From Eudoraea chungangensis (GTDB lineage: Bacteria > Bacteroidota > Bacteroidia > Flavobacteriales > Flavobacteriaceae), in assembly GCF_029360665.1 (NCBI RefSeq), contig NZ_JARDUB010000003.1, positions 186,001 to 250,000 of the forward strand: a DNA stretch of 64,000 nt. The letters are read 5' to 3'. The first letter of the stretch is position 1, and every line of letters begins with the position of its first letter. Position numbers and translations under genes: made by a program. Below are positions 25,683-35,500 of the stretch, one piece after another. The notes below the pieces were generated by a model. The model did not search any database, had not been told where the DNA came from, and saw only the letters and a list, made by a program, of their open reading frames with translations.

Positions 25683-26219
25683 ATGTACTTAAAGTTTTTG
25701 GCCATGCTATGCATGGCCTTTTTGCTCTTTGGAACAATATCCGATAAAATTTCACCCAGGTTGGAACAAAAGTTTTATGCGGCTATCAAGACCTCCTATA
25801 CAATTGAAGAATTTGCCCTAGAGGCGGTATTGCCAGATTCTGAAACCAATAGTATCACCCCTTCTTCACTAGGAGAAGATAATTTATTCAAAGTATTTCA
25901 TAAAGACAGCCTCATTGGATTTGCGTATTTGGGACAGGCACCTAGTATGAAAAATGTTTTTGATTATGTGGTACTATTTAATTCGGACTTTAGCATAAAA
26001 AAATCCAAAGTTTTGATTTATAGAGAAGACTATGGCCGGCAGATTGGCAGCCAAAGATGGTTAAAACAGTTTGTTGGTCTAGCACCGCAGCATGAGATAA
26101 TCTATGGTGAAACCATTGATGCTATTTCCGGGGCAACTATTTCTGCCAAATCGATGACCAAAGCCATAAGCGAAATTTTATTTAGTGTAGAAATACTTCA
26201 AGAAAGAAAATTCTTATGA
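25683..26219 (+). CDS. FMN-binding domain protein, predicted covalently flavinylated
   Basis: 178 residues with an N-terminal hydrophobic signal or anchor (FLAMLCMAFLLFGTI). The C-terminal half has the FMN_bind pattern with DAISGAT at residues 146-152. This matches the ApbE flavinylation consensus Dxx(S/T)GAT, with Thr152 as the expected covalent FMN attachment site. Such proteins carry electrons outside the cytoplasmic membrane. It starts one base after the DUF6607 stop and overlaps the next gene by four bases, so the three genes are one operon. No ApbE gene is in the window. Confidence 0.85.
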   Translation: MYLKFLAMLCMAFLLFGTISDKISPRLEQKFYAAIKTSYTIEEFALEAVLPDSETNSITPSSLGEDNLFKVFHKDSLIGFAYLGQAPSMKNVFDYVVLFNSDFSIKKSKVLIYREDYGRQIGSQRWLKQFVGLAPQHEIIYGETIDAISGATISAKSMTKAISEILFSVEILQERKFL

Positions 26220-26710
26220 TTGAAACGCGCGCTACGATCACCTCTTTTTCAAAGGAGATGAAAACCTTAATTCTTATTTACTTACTAATAACAAGTCTCG
26301 GATTCTTATCTGCCTTGCAGTTCGTTAACCTAACCACAGAGGGAAATCCTACCGGGATTGAGGAAAACTATTTAGGCAATGAGCAAGATTTAGAGGCCGC
26401 AGAAATGAAATTTGCCAAAAGTGAAAAACAAATTTTAAATATCGTACATGCGCATATGTTATCCCTTTCCATGCTTTTTCTAATCCTGGGAATTTTAGTG
26501 TCCTGCACGCCCCTTGGCGGCTCACTGCGAACTATTTTAATATTAGAACCTATGGTTTCTGTTGCAATGACCTTTGGTGGCATCTATCTGTTAACTAAGG
26601 GAGTCATGTGGATGAAATACTTAATACTCTTTTCAGGTATAGCTATGGTAATATCCTATATTCTATCTGTTGCTATTGTAGTTTATTGGATCTTAAGAAA
26701 GAGCAATTAA
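26216..26710 (+). CDS. Small integral membrane protein linked to FMN-binding protein
   Basis: 164 residues with four predicted membrane helices (~residues 15-38, 76-98, 106-126 and 132-158). His77 and His79 (NIVHAHM) sit at the outer edge of helix 2 and might bind heme or metal. The family is not recognised. It overlaps the FMN-binding gene by ATGA, implying translational coupling and a shared complex. A membrane electron-transfer subunit is a reasonable guess; evidence is limited to context. Confidence 0.65.
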   Translation: MIETRATITSFSKEMKTLILIYLLITSLGFLSALQFVNLTTEGNPTGIEENYLGNEQDLEAAEMKFAKSEKQILNIVHAHMLSLSMLFLILGILVSCTPLGGSLRTILILEPMVSVAMTFGGIYLLTKGVMWMKYLILFSGIAMVISYILSVAIVVYWILRKSN

Positions 26711-26851
26711 TTAGTTCTTAAAAACATCTGAACCATGTTTATTGTGAGTTAAATAAATCCTTATCTTTCCATGCAATAAGTAAATTTGGAATTTAAGCGG
26801 GGGGATGTTCTAATCGCTGAAGAAGACTAAAAAGAAATATACTAAAAACAA

Positions 26852-29290
26852 ATGAAAGAACCACAAACACTATCGAGCTTATTTAAGCTAATTGGGATAT
26901 CAACGATCTTAATTGGATTCGTGAGCTGTAATCAAGGTAAAGAAGAAAAAGAAAATAATTCTTCCTTAAAAAACTTTAAAGGAGAAATAAGTCTTGATGT
27001 AAGAGATTCTAAATCCGATTGGTCGGCATACACGCCAAAATCGGCACCTGAGGGTGCCCCCAACGTTTTGTTCATCCTCTATGATGATACTGGATTAGGG
27101 GCTTGGTCTCCTTATGGAGGAGCAATCAATATGCCTACCATGGAAAAGTTAGCCGCCAATGGGTTAACTTATTCGCAATGGCATACAACGGCCTTGTGCT
27201 CTCCTACCCGATCTACTATACAAACGGGTAGAAACCATCATCTTAATGGGATGGCAAGCATCACCGAGACGGCGGATGGATTTCCTGGTGCTAATGGACG
27301 AATGGGACCAGAAGTAACACCTTTTTCTAAGATTTTACAAGACAATGGTTACAGTACGTTTTGGATTGGAAAAAACCATAACGTTCCTGAACAAGATGTG
27401 GCTTCAGGAGGCAGTAAAAAACAATGGCCGCTTCAAATGGGTTGGGATCGATTTTATGGCTTTATTGGGGGAGAAACTAACCAGTGGTATCCCGATTTAA
27501 TTGAAGACAACCATTTTGTAGAACAGGAGTACGGCCCGGAAGATGGTTATCACCTCTCCAAAGACCTTGCTGACCACGCATTAGAAATTTTACGCGATCA
27601 ACAGGCTACAAACCCTTCCAAACCTTGGTATATGTGGTATAATCCTGGAGCGAACCACGCCCCGCATCATGCTCCAGAGGAATACATTGAGAAGTATAAA
27701 GGTAAATTTGATGGCGGGTACGATGAATATAGGGAGTGGGTTACGAAAAGAATGATTGAAAAGGGAATATTACCGGAAGGAACGGTAAATACTCCAATGA
27801 ATCCTATGCGTGAAGATATGGCGCAGCCCATCGATAACGTTAGACCTTGGGATACCTTAAATGACGATGAAAAGAAATTATTTGCAAAAATGGCGGAGGT
27901 ATATGCAGGATTCTCTGAATATACGGATGCCCAGGTAGGGCGTGTTATTGCTTATTTAGAGGAAAGTGGGCAACTAGAGAACACCATTGTAATGTACGCA
28001 GCTGATAATGGTGCTTCTGGTGAAGGCTCTCCAAACGGCTCTGTTAATGAGAATAAATTCTTCAATAACTTTCCAGATGAATTGTCTGAAAATATGAAAT
28101 ACATAGACGTTCTCGGAGGTCCGGAAACCTACGAACATTACCCAACTGGTTGGGCGTCTGCGTTTTCAGCACCCTTTAAAATGTTTAAGCGTTATTCACA
28201 ATATGCAGGTGGCACAAACGATCCTTTGGTAATATCCTGGCCAAAAGGTATAAAGGCAAAAGGTGAAATTCGACATCAATATCACCATTCTGTGGATATT
28301 GTTCCTACACTTTTAGAACTAATTGGATTGGAAATGCCGGAAGTCTACAACGGGGTTAAACAGGTACCTCTTTCTGGAGTTTCTATGGCTTATACTTTCG
28401 ATGCCAAGCCTAATGATCCAACACAAAAGAAAGTACAATATTATTCCATGTTAGGATCTCGAGGTATTTGGAAAGAAGGGTGGAAAGCAGCCGCAGTGCA
28501 TGCTCCTTTATCCGGCGATGGTAATTTCGACCAGGACGATTGGGAATTATACCATGTGGCAGAAGACAGATCGGAATCCAAAGATCTCGCGAAAGAGAAT
28601 CCAGAAAAATTACAAGAACTTGTGGATGCCTGGTTTGTGGAAGCTGATAAGAATAATGTATTGCCTTTAGACGATAGAAGTGCCGCAGAAATTTTAACCA
28701 TCGAAAGACCTTCACAGGAACCTGCGCGTGACAGATATATTTACTATCCTTTTGCAGCACCCGTCCCTGAGGGTAACGCTGTAAATATTAGAGGTCGTTC
28801 TTATAAGATATTGGCTAATGTTGAAATTACTAAGGAAGCATCCGGTGTTCTATTCGCACATGGTTCTCGTTTTGGGGGGCATTCCTTATTTATTAAAGAC
28901 AGCAAGCTCTATTATGTCTATAATTTTTTAGGCATAAGTCCCGAACAGGTCTTTGAATCATCTATAAAACTAAAACCAGGAAAATACACCCTAGGAGTAG
29001 AATTCATCAGAGAAAGCGCAGGGGACAAAGGAGAGTCGTTTGGTACCACCAAATTGTATATCGATGAGCAGTTGGTCGCAGAGGGACCCATGAGAACACA
29101 ACCTGCCAAATTTACCTTATCTGGTGATGGGCTGTGCGTTGGCTATGACAGTGGCGACGGCGTAAGCGAATTCTATCCCAGTCCCAGCAGGTTTAGTGGA
29201 GGTAAAATTGGCTTCGTAGGAGTTACGGTTGAGGGAACCCCTTATATTGATTTAGAAGCAGAAGCAAAGCGAATTATGATGAGCCATTAG
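26852..29290 (+). CDS. Arylsulfatase, canonical CSPTR, lipoprotein
   Basis: 812 residues. The lipobox is at Cys26 (GFVSC). The sulfatase domain has NVLFILYDDTGLGAWSPYGG with metal Asp residues, HTTALCSPTRSTIQTGRNHH with formylglycine Cys116 and Arg120, FWIGKNHNVPE in place of the usual GKWHLG, and YAADNGASGEGSPNG. The C-terminal ~160 residues (RGRSYKILANVEI ... VGYDSGDGVSEFYPSPS) form a sandwich-like accessory domain typical of long arylsulfatases. The family hydrolyses sulfate or phosphonate esters. It is immediately followed by an MFS gene, which could import the product. Confidence 0.88.
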   Translation: MKEPQTLSSLFKLIGISTILIGFVSCNQGKEEKENNSSLKNFKGEISLDVRDSKSDWSAYTPKSAPEGAPNVLFILYDDTGLGAWSPYGGAINMPTMEKLAANGLTYSQWHTTALCSPTRSTIQTGRNHHLNGMASITETADGFPGANGRMGPEVTPFSKILQDNGYSTFWIGKNHNVPEQDVASGGSKKQWPLQMGWDRFYGFIGGETNQWYPDLIEDNHFVEQEYGPEDGYHLSKDLADHALEILRDQQATNPSKPWYMWYNPGANHAPHHAPEEYIEKYKGKFDGGYDEYREWVTKRMIEKGILPEGTVNTPMNPMREDMAQPIDNVRPWDTLNDDEKKLFAKMAEVYAGFSEYTDAQVGRVIAYLEESGQLENTIVMYAADNGASGEGSPNGSVNENKFFNNFPDELSENMKYIDVLGGPETYEHYPTGWASAFSAPFKMFKRYSQYAGGTNDPLVISWPKGIKAKGEIRHQYHHSVDIVPTLLELIGLEMPEVYNGVKQVPLSGVSMAYTFDAKPNDPTQKKVQYYSMLGSRGIWKEGWKAAAVHAPLSGDGNFDQDDWELYHVAEDRSESKDLAKENPEKLQELVDAWFVEADKNNVLPLDDRSAAEILTIERPSQEPARDRYIYYPFAAPVPEGNAVNIRGRSYKILANVEITKEASGVLFAHGSRFGGHSLFIKDSKLYYVYNFLGISPEQVFESSIKLKPGKYTLGVEFIRESAGDKGESFGTTKLYIDEQLVAEGPMRTQPAKFTLSGDGLCVGYDSGDGVSEFYPSPSRFSGGKIGFVGVTVEGTPYIDLEAEAKRIMMSH

Positions 29291-29481
29291 GATGATTAAT
29301 TGAATTTAGTTTTAGGGAAGAACAACACAGAAGTTTTACGGAATACCAAGGATATAGGTCTTTCACAAAAAGACGGGATGTTCGCTACGGACTTTTCCAG
29401 GTACGCTTTTTATATTGTTAGATTTCTATTTAGTATTCCAATACTTAATTCCACCTTCTAGGCAAATGAATAAAGGTTTGG

Positions 29482-30657
29482 ATGAAATATCTTAGGTTTA
29501 TACTTCCTATCATCGTAATTGCACAGTTCTGTTGTACGTCTATTTGGTTTGCGGGGAATGCTGTGATGGGAGACCTAGTGGGAAATTATGGGCTGCCTGA
29601 AAATGTTTTAGGGCATCTCACCTCAGCAGTACAGATGGGGTTTATAATTGGAACCTTGGTATTTGCCATCTTAACAATTGCGGACCGTTTTTCCCCCTCC
29701 AAAGTTTTTTTTACGAGTGCCTTTCTGGCATCCCTTTGTAATCTTGGGATATTGTTGGAGGTTAATAGTCTGCTTAGTATTCTTTTACTTCGCTTTTTTA
29801 CGGGTTTCTTTCTGGCCGGTATCTATCCAGTTGGAATGAAAATTGCTGCCGATTATTATGATAAAGGATTAGGCAAATCCTTGGGTTTTTTAGTAGGCGC
29901 CTTGGTTTTGGGTACTGCGTTTCCACATTTGGCGAAAGAATTAATGGCCGGGCATCCATGGAAATTTGTATTGGTATTAACCTCAACTCTAGCGGTCCTT
30001 GGCGGTTTTTTAATGTTCCTGTTGGTTCCAAATGGCCCCTTTAGGGAAGCAGGAAATGGACTAGAACTATCTGCTTTTATAAGGGTTTTCAGAAATCGAA
30101 AATTCCGATCCGCCGCCTTCGGCTACTTTGGCCATATGTGGGAATTGTACGCATTTTGGGCATTTGTACCCATTATTCTTAAAACCTATAGTTTTAGTCA
30201 TTCCGAGGCAATCTTTAATATTCCTCTCTGGTCTTTCCTTACCATAGCAATGGGTGGCTTGGCTTGTGTAATAGGAGGATATTTAGCTCAGATTGCCGGC
30301 ACCAAACGTATAGCTTTGTTAGCACTACTATTGTCCGCTCTCTGCTGCTTGCTATCTCCCTGGATGTTTACCTTAGCATCGGAAGGTCTATTTCTTGCTT
30401 TCCTTCTTTTTTGGGGAATGGTAGTAGTTGCAGACTCTCCTTTGTTTTCAACCCTGGTGGCCAAAAATGCAATGGCAGAAATACAAGGTACAGCACTTAC
30501 TATTGTAAATTGCATAGGCTTTTCGATAACAATAATCAGTATACAGTTATTAAACCATCTGTATGCAATTACAAATCCCGTGTATATTTATACCATCCTA
30601 GCCTTTGGTCCTATTTTAGGTATTTTGGCGTCCTTTGAAAAAAGAAATGTAACTTAA
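29482..30657 (+). CDS. MFS transporter
   Basis: 391 residues with about 12 hydrophobic segments. The first half contains VMGDLVGNYGLPENVLGHLT, then RFFTGFFLAGIYPVGMKI, an MFS helix-4/5 type element with Arg and Gly/Pro packing residues. The second half repeats the six-helix pattern. The substrate is unknown. It follows the large sulfatase by 191 bases with no obvious promoter, so the two may be functionally linked. Confidence 0.85.
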   Translation: MKYLRFILPIIVIAQFCCTSIWFAGNAVMGDLVGNYGLPENVLGHLTSAVQMGFIIGTLVFAILTIADRFSPSKVFFTSAFLASLCNLGILLEVNSLLSILLLRFFTGFFLAGIYPVGMKIAADYYDKGLGKSLGFLVGALVLGTAFPHLAKELMAGHPWKFVLVLTSTLAVLGGFLMFLLVPNGPFREAGNGLELSAFIRVFRNRKFRSAAFGYFGHMWELYAFWAFVPIILKTYSFSHSEAIFNIPLWSFLTIAMGGLACVIGGYLAQIAGTKRIALLALLLSALCCLLSPWMFTLASEGLFLAFLLFWGMVVVADSPLFSTLVAKNAMAEIQGTALTIVNCIGFSITIISIQLLNHLYAITNPVYIYTILAFGPILGILASFEKRNVT

Positions 30658-30696
30658 TGGCTATGAAGTTTATAGCTTAGTCATCTCACAGGTAAT

Positions 30697-31278
30697 ATGA
30701 ATAAACTACTCGAAGAAATAAGACAATGTTCTGTCTGTGCCCCTTATCTTTTAAACGGGGTGAATCCAGTTGTTTCTGTAAATGCAAAGAGTAAAATTGC
30801 AGTTATTGGTCAGGCCCCAGGAAGTATTGTTCATAAGACAGGGATTCCCTGGGATGATAAAAGCGGTGCACGTCTAAGAGAATGGTTGGGAGTAAATAAA
30901 GAAGAATTCTATAATGAAAATCTCTTTGCCTTAGTACCTATGGGCTTTTGCTATCCGGGCAAAGGGAAAAACGGTGATTTACCCCCAAGAGAAGAATGCG
31001 CTCCTAAATGGCACCAACTTCTATTCCGGCAAATGAATCAAATAGAATTGGTTTTGCTTATAGGAACTTACGCACAGAAATACTATTTAGAAGAATCGAT
31101 TAAAAAAACCCTCACGGAAACCGTAAAAAACTACCGAGAATATTTACCTCATCAATTACCCCTACCCCATCCTTCTCCTCGAAATAATATTTGGTTAAAG
31201 AAGAACCCCTGGTTTGTAGATTCCTTGGTGCCCGAGCTTAGAATAAGAATAAAAGACATTGTAAATAAGGTAGAATAA
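30697..31278 (+). CDS. Uracil-DNA glycosylase family protein
   Basis: 193 residues. Motif 1, VIGQAPGSIVHKTGIPWDD, corresponds to GxxPG of family-4/5-like uracil-DNA glycosylases. LPHPSPRNN is the motif 2 loop with the catalytic-side His. Cys11 and Cys14 (CSVC) are an N-terminal pair, and two further Cys lie at FCYPG and EECAP. They could bind an iron-sulfur cluster, but the spacing should be compared before asserting that. It removes uracil or a related lesion from DNA in the cytosol. It starts 39 bases after the MFS gene. Confidence 0.82.
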   Translation: MNKLLEEIRQCSVCAPYLLNGVNPVVSVNAKSKIAVIGQAPGSIVHKTGIPWDDKSGARLREWLGVNKEEFYNENLFALVPMGFCYPGKGKNGDLPPREECAPKWHQLLFRQMNQIELVLLIGTYAQKYYLEESIKKTLTETVKNYREYLPHQLPLPHPSPRNNIWLKKNPWFVDSLVPELRIRIKDIVNKVE

Positions 31279-31492
31279 GAAAGTCTATTAAAAAACCGCT
31301 GCAGGCAGAGAAAAGGGTACGACCTTTTTTAAAAGACTAATAGATTTTTTTTTAAATTAGTGAAAGGAAATCTATAGGAGAAGGATTTCAAAGCCGTCTC
31401 AAATTCTGGCGCATTAGAGATTAATCATGGTAAGGTAATAATAACGATTAGCAGGAGGGCTGTAATTTAAGTAGGTATTAAAAAATTGAAGT

Positions 31493-31717
31493 ATGGAAAA
31501 AACGTGGATAATACTTATCGCTCTAGGGGTTTTTTTACTCTCTGTTTTTGTTTTTTGGAGAATGACAAATACCTATGCCCAAAAAGGATATGGTACAAAA
31601 ATGTGGAAGCATTGGTCTACAAGGTTATATTACTGGCAGGCTGCCATTTTTTATAGTATTGGATTTACAACCATAACTATGTATGTTTTAAAATGGTCCA
31701 AAATACTAAGCTTTTAG
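31493..31717 (+). CDS. Small two-helix membrane protein, unknown
   Basis: 74 residues with two hydrophobic helices (~3-22 and 48-68) joined by a basic/aromatic loop (KGYGTKMWKHWSTRLYYWQ). The family is not recognised. Gene-like features are an ATG, no overlap, and biased hydrophobic composition. Its role cannot be inferred. Confidence 0.5.
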   Translation: MEKTWIILIALGVFLLSVFVFWRMTNTYAQKGYGTKMWKHWSTRLYYWQAAIFYSIGFTTITMYVLKWSKILSF

Positions 31718-31930
31718 TAATTTACCGCAAGAAAAATACTCCCTTTAATAGAATTTGCCTGCGCCAATCACTGATTATAAATGTACTTCATAATATAGTG
31801 GAATGGGCAATGAAGAGGCGAATATCAGAATAGTAAGGCAATAGAATTTGCACAACTGATTTAATGTGCTCTTCCTTTTTTGTAACAGTACAATTTTTCA
31901 TCCGCCTTTAGGTATAGCAATAAGCTTACG

Positions 31931-32278
31931 ATGAAAAAAACAACCTTGACTCTTTTTTTGTTCTCATTACAACCAATATTCTTGCACAAGCCATAAACCC
32001 AAAACCGATTAAGTAACGAGAGACTATACCCCACCTAAATTCATCCCACCAGATGATAATCATTTTTTTCTTCTAATCCTATAGATTATATAGGGTCTGG
32101 AGGCGCAGAGGCCTTTATAAGAGTGTTAAAGGAAGAGCTTATCCCTTTTTGGAATACTTACATATCGCTTTTTCCTGAAAATGTGACTATACGGGTATTT
32201 GTTAGCGCAAATATGGTAATGGTAGGTGTTTTTTCTTACTTGAGTCTTAATAACCCGCAAAACCTAAACATCGGCTAA
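31931..32278 (+). pseudogene. Decayed esterase family (alpha/beta-hydrolase) gene
   Basis: Three pieces line up with the N-terminal part of a putative-esterase family protein. First comes a signal peptide from ATG 31931, with one frame change giving TLTLFFVLITTNILAQ. Then RDYTPPKFIPPDDNHFF follows around 32018-32072. After another frame change come DYIGSGGAEAFIRVLKEELI and PFWNTYISLFPENVTIRVF at ~32090-32200. In intact relatives these segments are spaced through ~180 residues and followed by a GHSLGG nucleophile elbow; here large parts and the elbow are missing. I conclude that the gene is dead. Confidence 0.7.
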
Positions 32279-32469
32279 TGCGTTCATCTGTTGACCTCAA
32301 AGCTTTGAGAGCTACCAAAAAGCAAATCTTAACAGAACCTGTAATTGCAACTTTGGCGGCCGGACTTGCCTTTATTGATGTTGACTATTGGGACCTTGCC
32401 TTTATACTTGTTCCCCTTTTATTCGTCTTAAGAAAAAAGTTAACTACCATTAAGTACTTAAGTTTTTAG
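32278..32469 (+). CDS. Short hypothetical ORF, doubtful
   Basis: 63 codons, starting within the TAATG that closes the esterase remnant. It has one hydrophobic helix (~residues 38-55) and a basic C terminus. No family is recognised. It may be part of the same decayed locus. Confidence 0.25.
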   Translation: MRSSVDLKALRATKKQILTEPVIATLAAGLAFIDVDYWDLAFILVPLLFVLRKKLTTIKYLSF

Positions 32470-32509
32470 GAATAAAAAATGTGTGGGAAAAACAGAATTC
32501 AATAAATAA

Positions 32510-32535
32510 GGGGTCGTAGTTTTACCTACAACCCC
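32510..32535. terminator. Terminator at end of SprB-like gene
   Basis: GGGGTCGTAG (32510-32519) and CTACAACCCC (32526-32535) form a 10-bp stem with one mismatch and a six-base loop. It lies just past the minus-strand giant gene, and on the minus strand it runs into an AT-rich tail. Confidence 0.65.
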
Positions 32536-32565
32536 CCTGCCATAACATATCCATTAAAATATGCT

Positions 32566-35500
32566 TTATCTATATAAGGTAAAATGTCCTACGTATTGCT
32601 GTTTTTCCAAATCATTGGCATTTACTACATACCAGTAATCTCCTGTAGGTAGTTCCATTCCGTCATATTTACCATCCCAGGCAGAGACTTGATCTAGAAC
32701 AGCAACGACTCTACCATAACGATCGTATATTTTTACCTCCAGGTTAGGGAAAAACTCTCTATTTCGTGGGAACCAAACTTCATTCATATTATCCCCATCC
32801 GGAGTAAAGAAATTAGGTATCTCAAGCATTCCAGTAAAATCAAATGGTATAGTGATAATAGCCTCACAGCCGCCTTCGTCTATTACTCTAACTGTAACCA
32901 TAGCATCTTCATTGGTTTCATAAACATTTACGTCACCATAGGCTTCATCCTGGAAAAAGAATTCGTAACCACCATAACCACCAGTTGCCGTAGCTGTAAT
33001 TTCGTTTGGTCCGGATTTTACAGCATTAAGCGTTAAAGGTTCATAAGACTCCGTAGTAAATTCAACGAAAGTGGTACATCCATTGGAATGGTAGATATAA
33101 ACCGTATAATCTCCCGCAGGTAAATCACCCCAAGTTCTTTCCGTAGTTGCCAGAGAAGTTACCGCATCTGTTGGGTCCACTGGATCCAGTGCGAATAGTA
33201 AGTCAGAATACTGACTAGTATCTGCCATTTCAATGGTCACGGTACTATTTGGAAATATACCATCACAACCGTATTGTATAATAGGCGTTGGTATTAATTC
33301 TACTCCTATACCTACCGGAACAATGACATTGGTTTCACATCCATTGGCATCCCTTACAAAAATAACATAGGTCTCTCCTCCGGAGAGGGTATCCCAATAC
33401 TGTGATGGGTTTGGCGCAAAATCAGCATCATCTGACGAATTCAGAGCAAATTCATATGGCGCTGTACCACCAACCACATCGAGGGTAACAGTACCGTCAC
33501 TATCTCCTAAACAGGTTTCAGGGGTAGAGTTTGCTATCCCAGCAACCAATTCCTGCGGTTGTGTAATTGTTATTGTCTGGGTAATAGTACAACCTAATTC
33601 ATCCTGAATAATAACTTCATAAGACCTCGGACTTAAATCTGTAAATGTTTTTCTATTTGGATTTAAGGGATCATCTCCTTCAAAAAATTCACTTAACTGA
33701 TCTGCAATAGAATAACGTATAATTCCAGTTCCTCCACTAGCTTCTATTATTAATTGGCCATCTGTATCACCAAAACAACTTACAGGGACTGCTTCTATAT
33801 AGTCTAATACCAATGGTGGCGGATCTACAATTGTAATTGGGGTAGAAATTGTTGTACAACCACCACTTTCTGCATAAACCCAATACGTACCAGGACCCAA
33901 GTCTCTAAAAATCCCTGAAGCCTGTGCTCCTCTTTCAACGTTTCCACCTGATGGGAAAGCAGGAACATCAGAATTTAATAAGGTATAAACGTAGTTTCCT
34001 ATTCCTCCAAAGGCCTCTGATCTAATAATTCCTGTTGCCTCTCCTGCACAATTAATAGTAGCATTGGCTAAGTCTAATGCAATAACCAAAGGAGCTGCAG
34101 GGTCTAGAGATATTTGGTTTGATCTTTCGAAAGGACATCCATTGGAATTTTGAACATCGTATTGAAATGGTCCGGGATCTAGTGTAATATCCTCAGTTAT
34201 TTGTGTTGATATTGCCGTAGGATCTAATGGATCTAATGGTAAAAAGGGATCTGTGGTATTAGATCGTCTATAAAAATAACTTACACCAGGTTCTGGATTT
34301 GTGACTGTTAATTCCATAACCCCTATATCACCACATCCGGGAGGCGACAATTCTACAAGTTCTGTAATAACCACTTCAGGATCTTGAATGGTTATAGGTA
34401 CAGTAGTATAACTACAGTCCCACCCATCAAATACAGTAATGGTATAATCCCCAGCGGCAAGGTTGGCAAAGCTAGTAGTAGTTTGCAACCCACTATTGGT
34501 ACCTTCGGTAACCCTATTTAATTGGTATAAATAATTTCCAGGACCTTGACCCCCACTTACATTAAAGGCTTCTATGATACCGTCGTTGTCATTATTACAC
34601 TGTAAAGGCTGAGTTATTTGTATATCCGCGTAAATTGGTGCTGGCAATGCCAGGTTAATAGTATTGGTTGCAATACAGCCTTCCACATCGCGGACATTTA
34701 CGGTATATAGGCCATCTGAGAGACCATTTAAGCTATTATTATTATCAGGATAATCCTGAATAACTGTAATCCCATCTGGAGCAATCACCTGATACTCGTA
34801 TGTACCCCAACCTCCGTCTCCGGTAATGAAAATCTCACCCAATCCGGGGATAGCACAGGTAACTTCGGCAGTCTGATCAATAGCTACCGTTAGCGCTCTA
34901 TCAGGTTGTCTTACCGTTGCTGCATTACTCACTACATCACAAAAAGGAATATTCAAGGCTTCTACGTATACTACTAGGTTACCGGCTGGGAGGCCTGTAA
35001 TTGTTCCCGGATTCTGCCCAACTAAATTGGTATCAAAACTTCCTGTGACTCCTGTGGTAGTTTCCACCCCAGTATTGTCACGTGAAAATACCTCGTAGTT
35101 ATAGGCGCCAGAATAGTTATTAATCTGAATGCTCATCTCACCATCGCTACCATTAAAACAGGTAACTGGTTCGGTTTCGGCGATTAATGCTTCAATAGTA
35201 TTATAGTCAGGTACATTTATGATCGGAGTTAGATATGTACATCCTGCATTTCCTACATCTGTTACGGCAAAAATATAGTCTCCTGGAGTACTGATAGGCC
35301 AGTTTACGGTATTGGTTCCTCCTGAGGTACGAACTGGCTCTGAGCCCAGGGGCAAAATTTCCACTTCGTAATTCCCGGGGCCTTGATCTATTATAATATC
35401 AATAGACCCGGGACTAACACCTGTTCCTGAAGCATCACAGCTAATTGAGTTTACATTAAAAGTAAAGGTAAGTCCTACCGGTGCATTGATATTTACAGTT

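Noticed and set aside
35078-35087. TCACGTGAAA, a parS-like core
   Set aside because: It lies inside the SprB-like coding region, only one arm fits TGTTTCACGTGAAACA, and it is 25 kb from parAB. Chance is likely.
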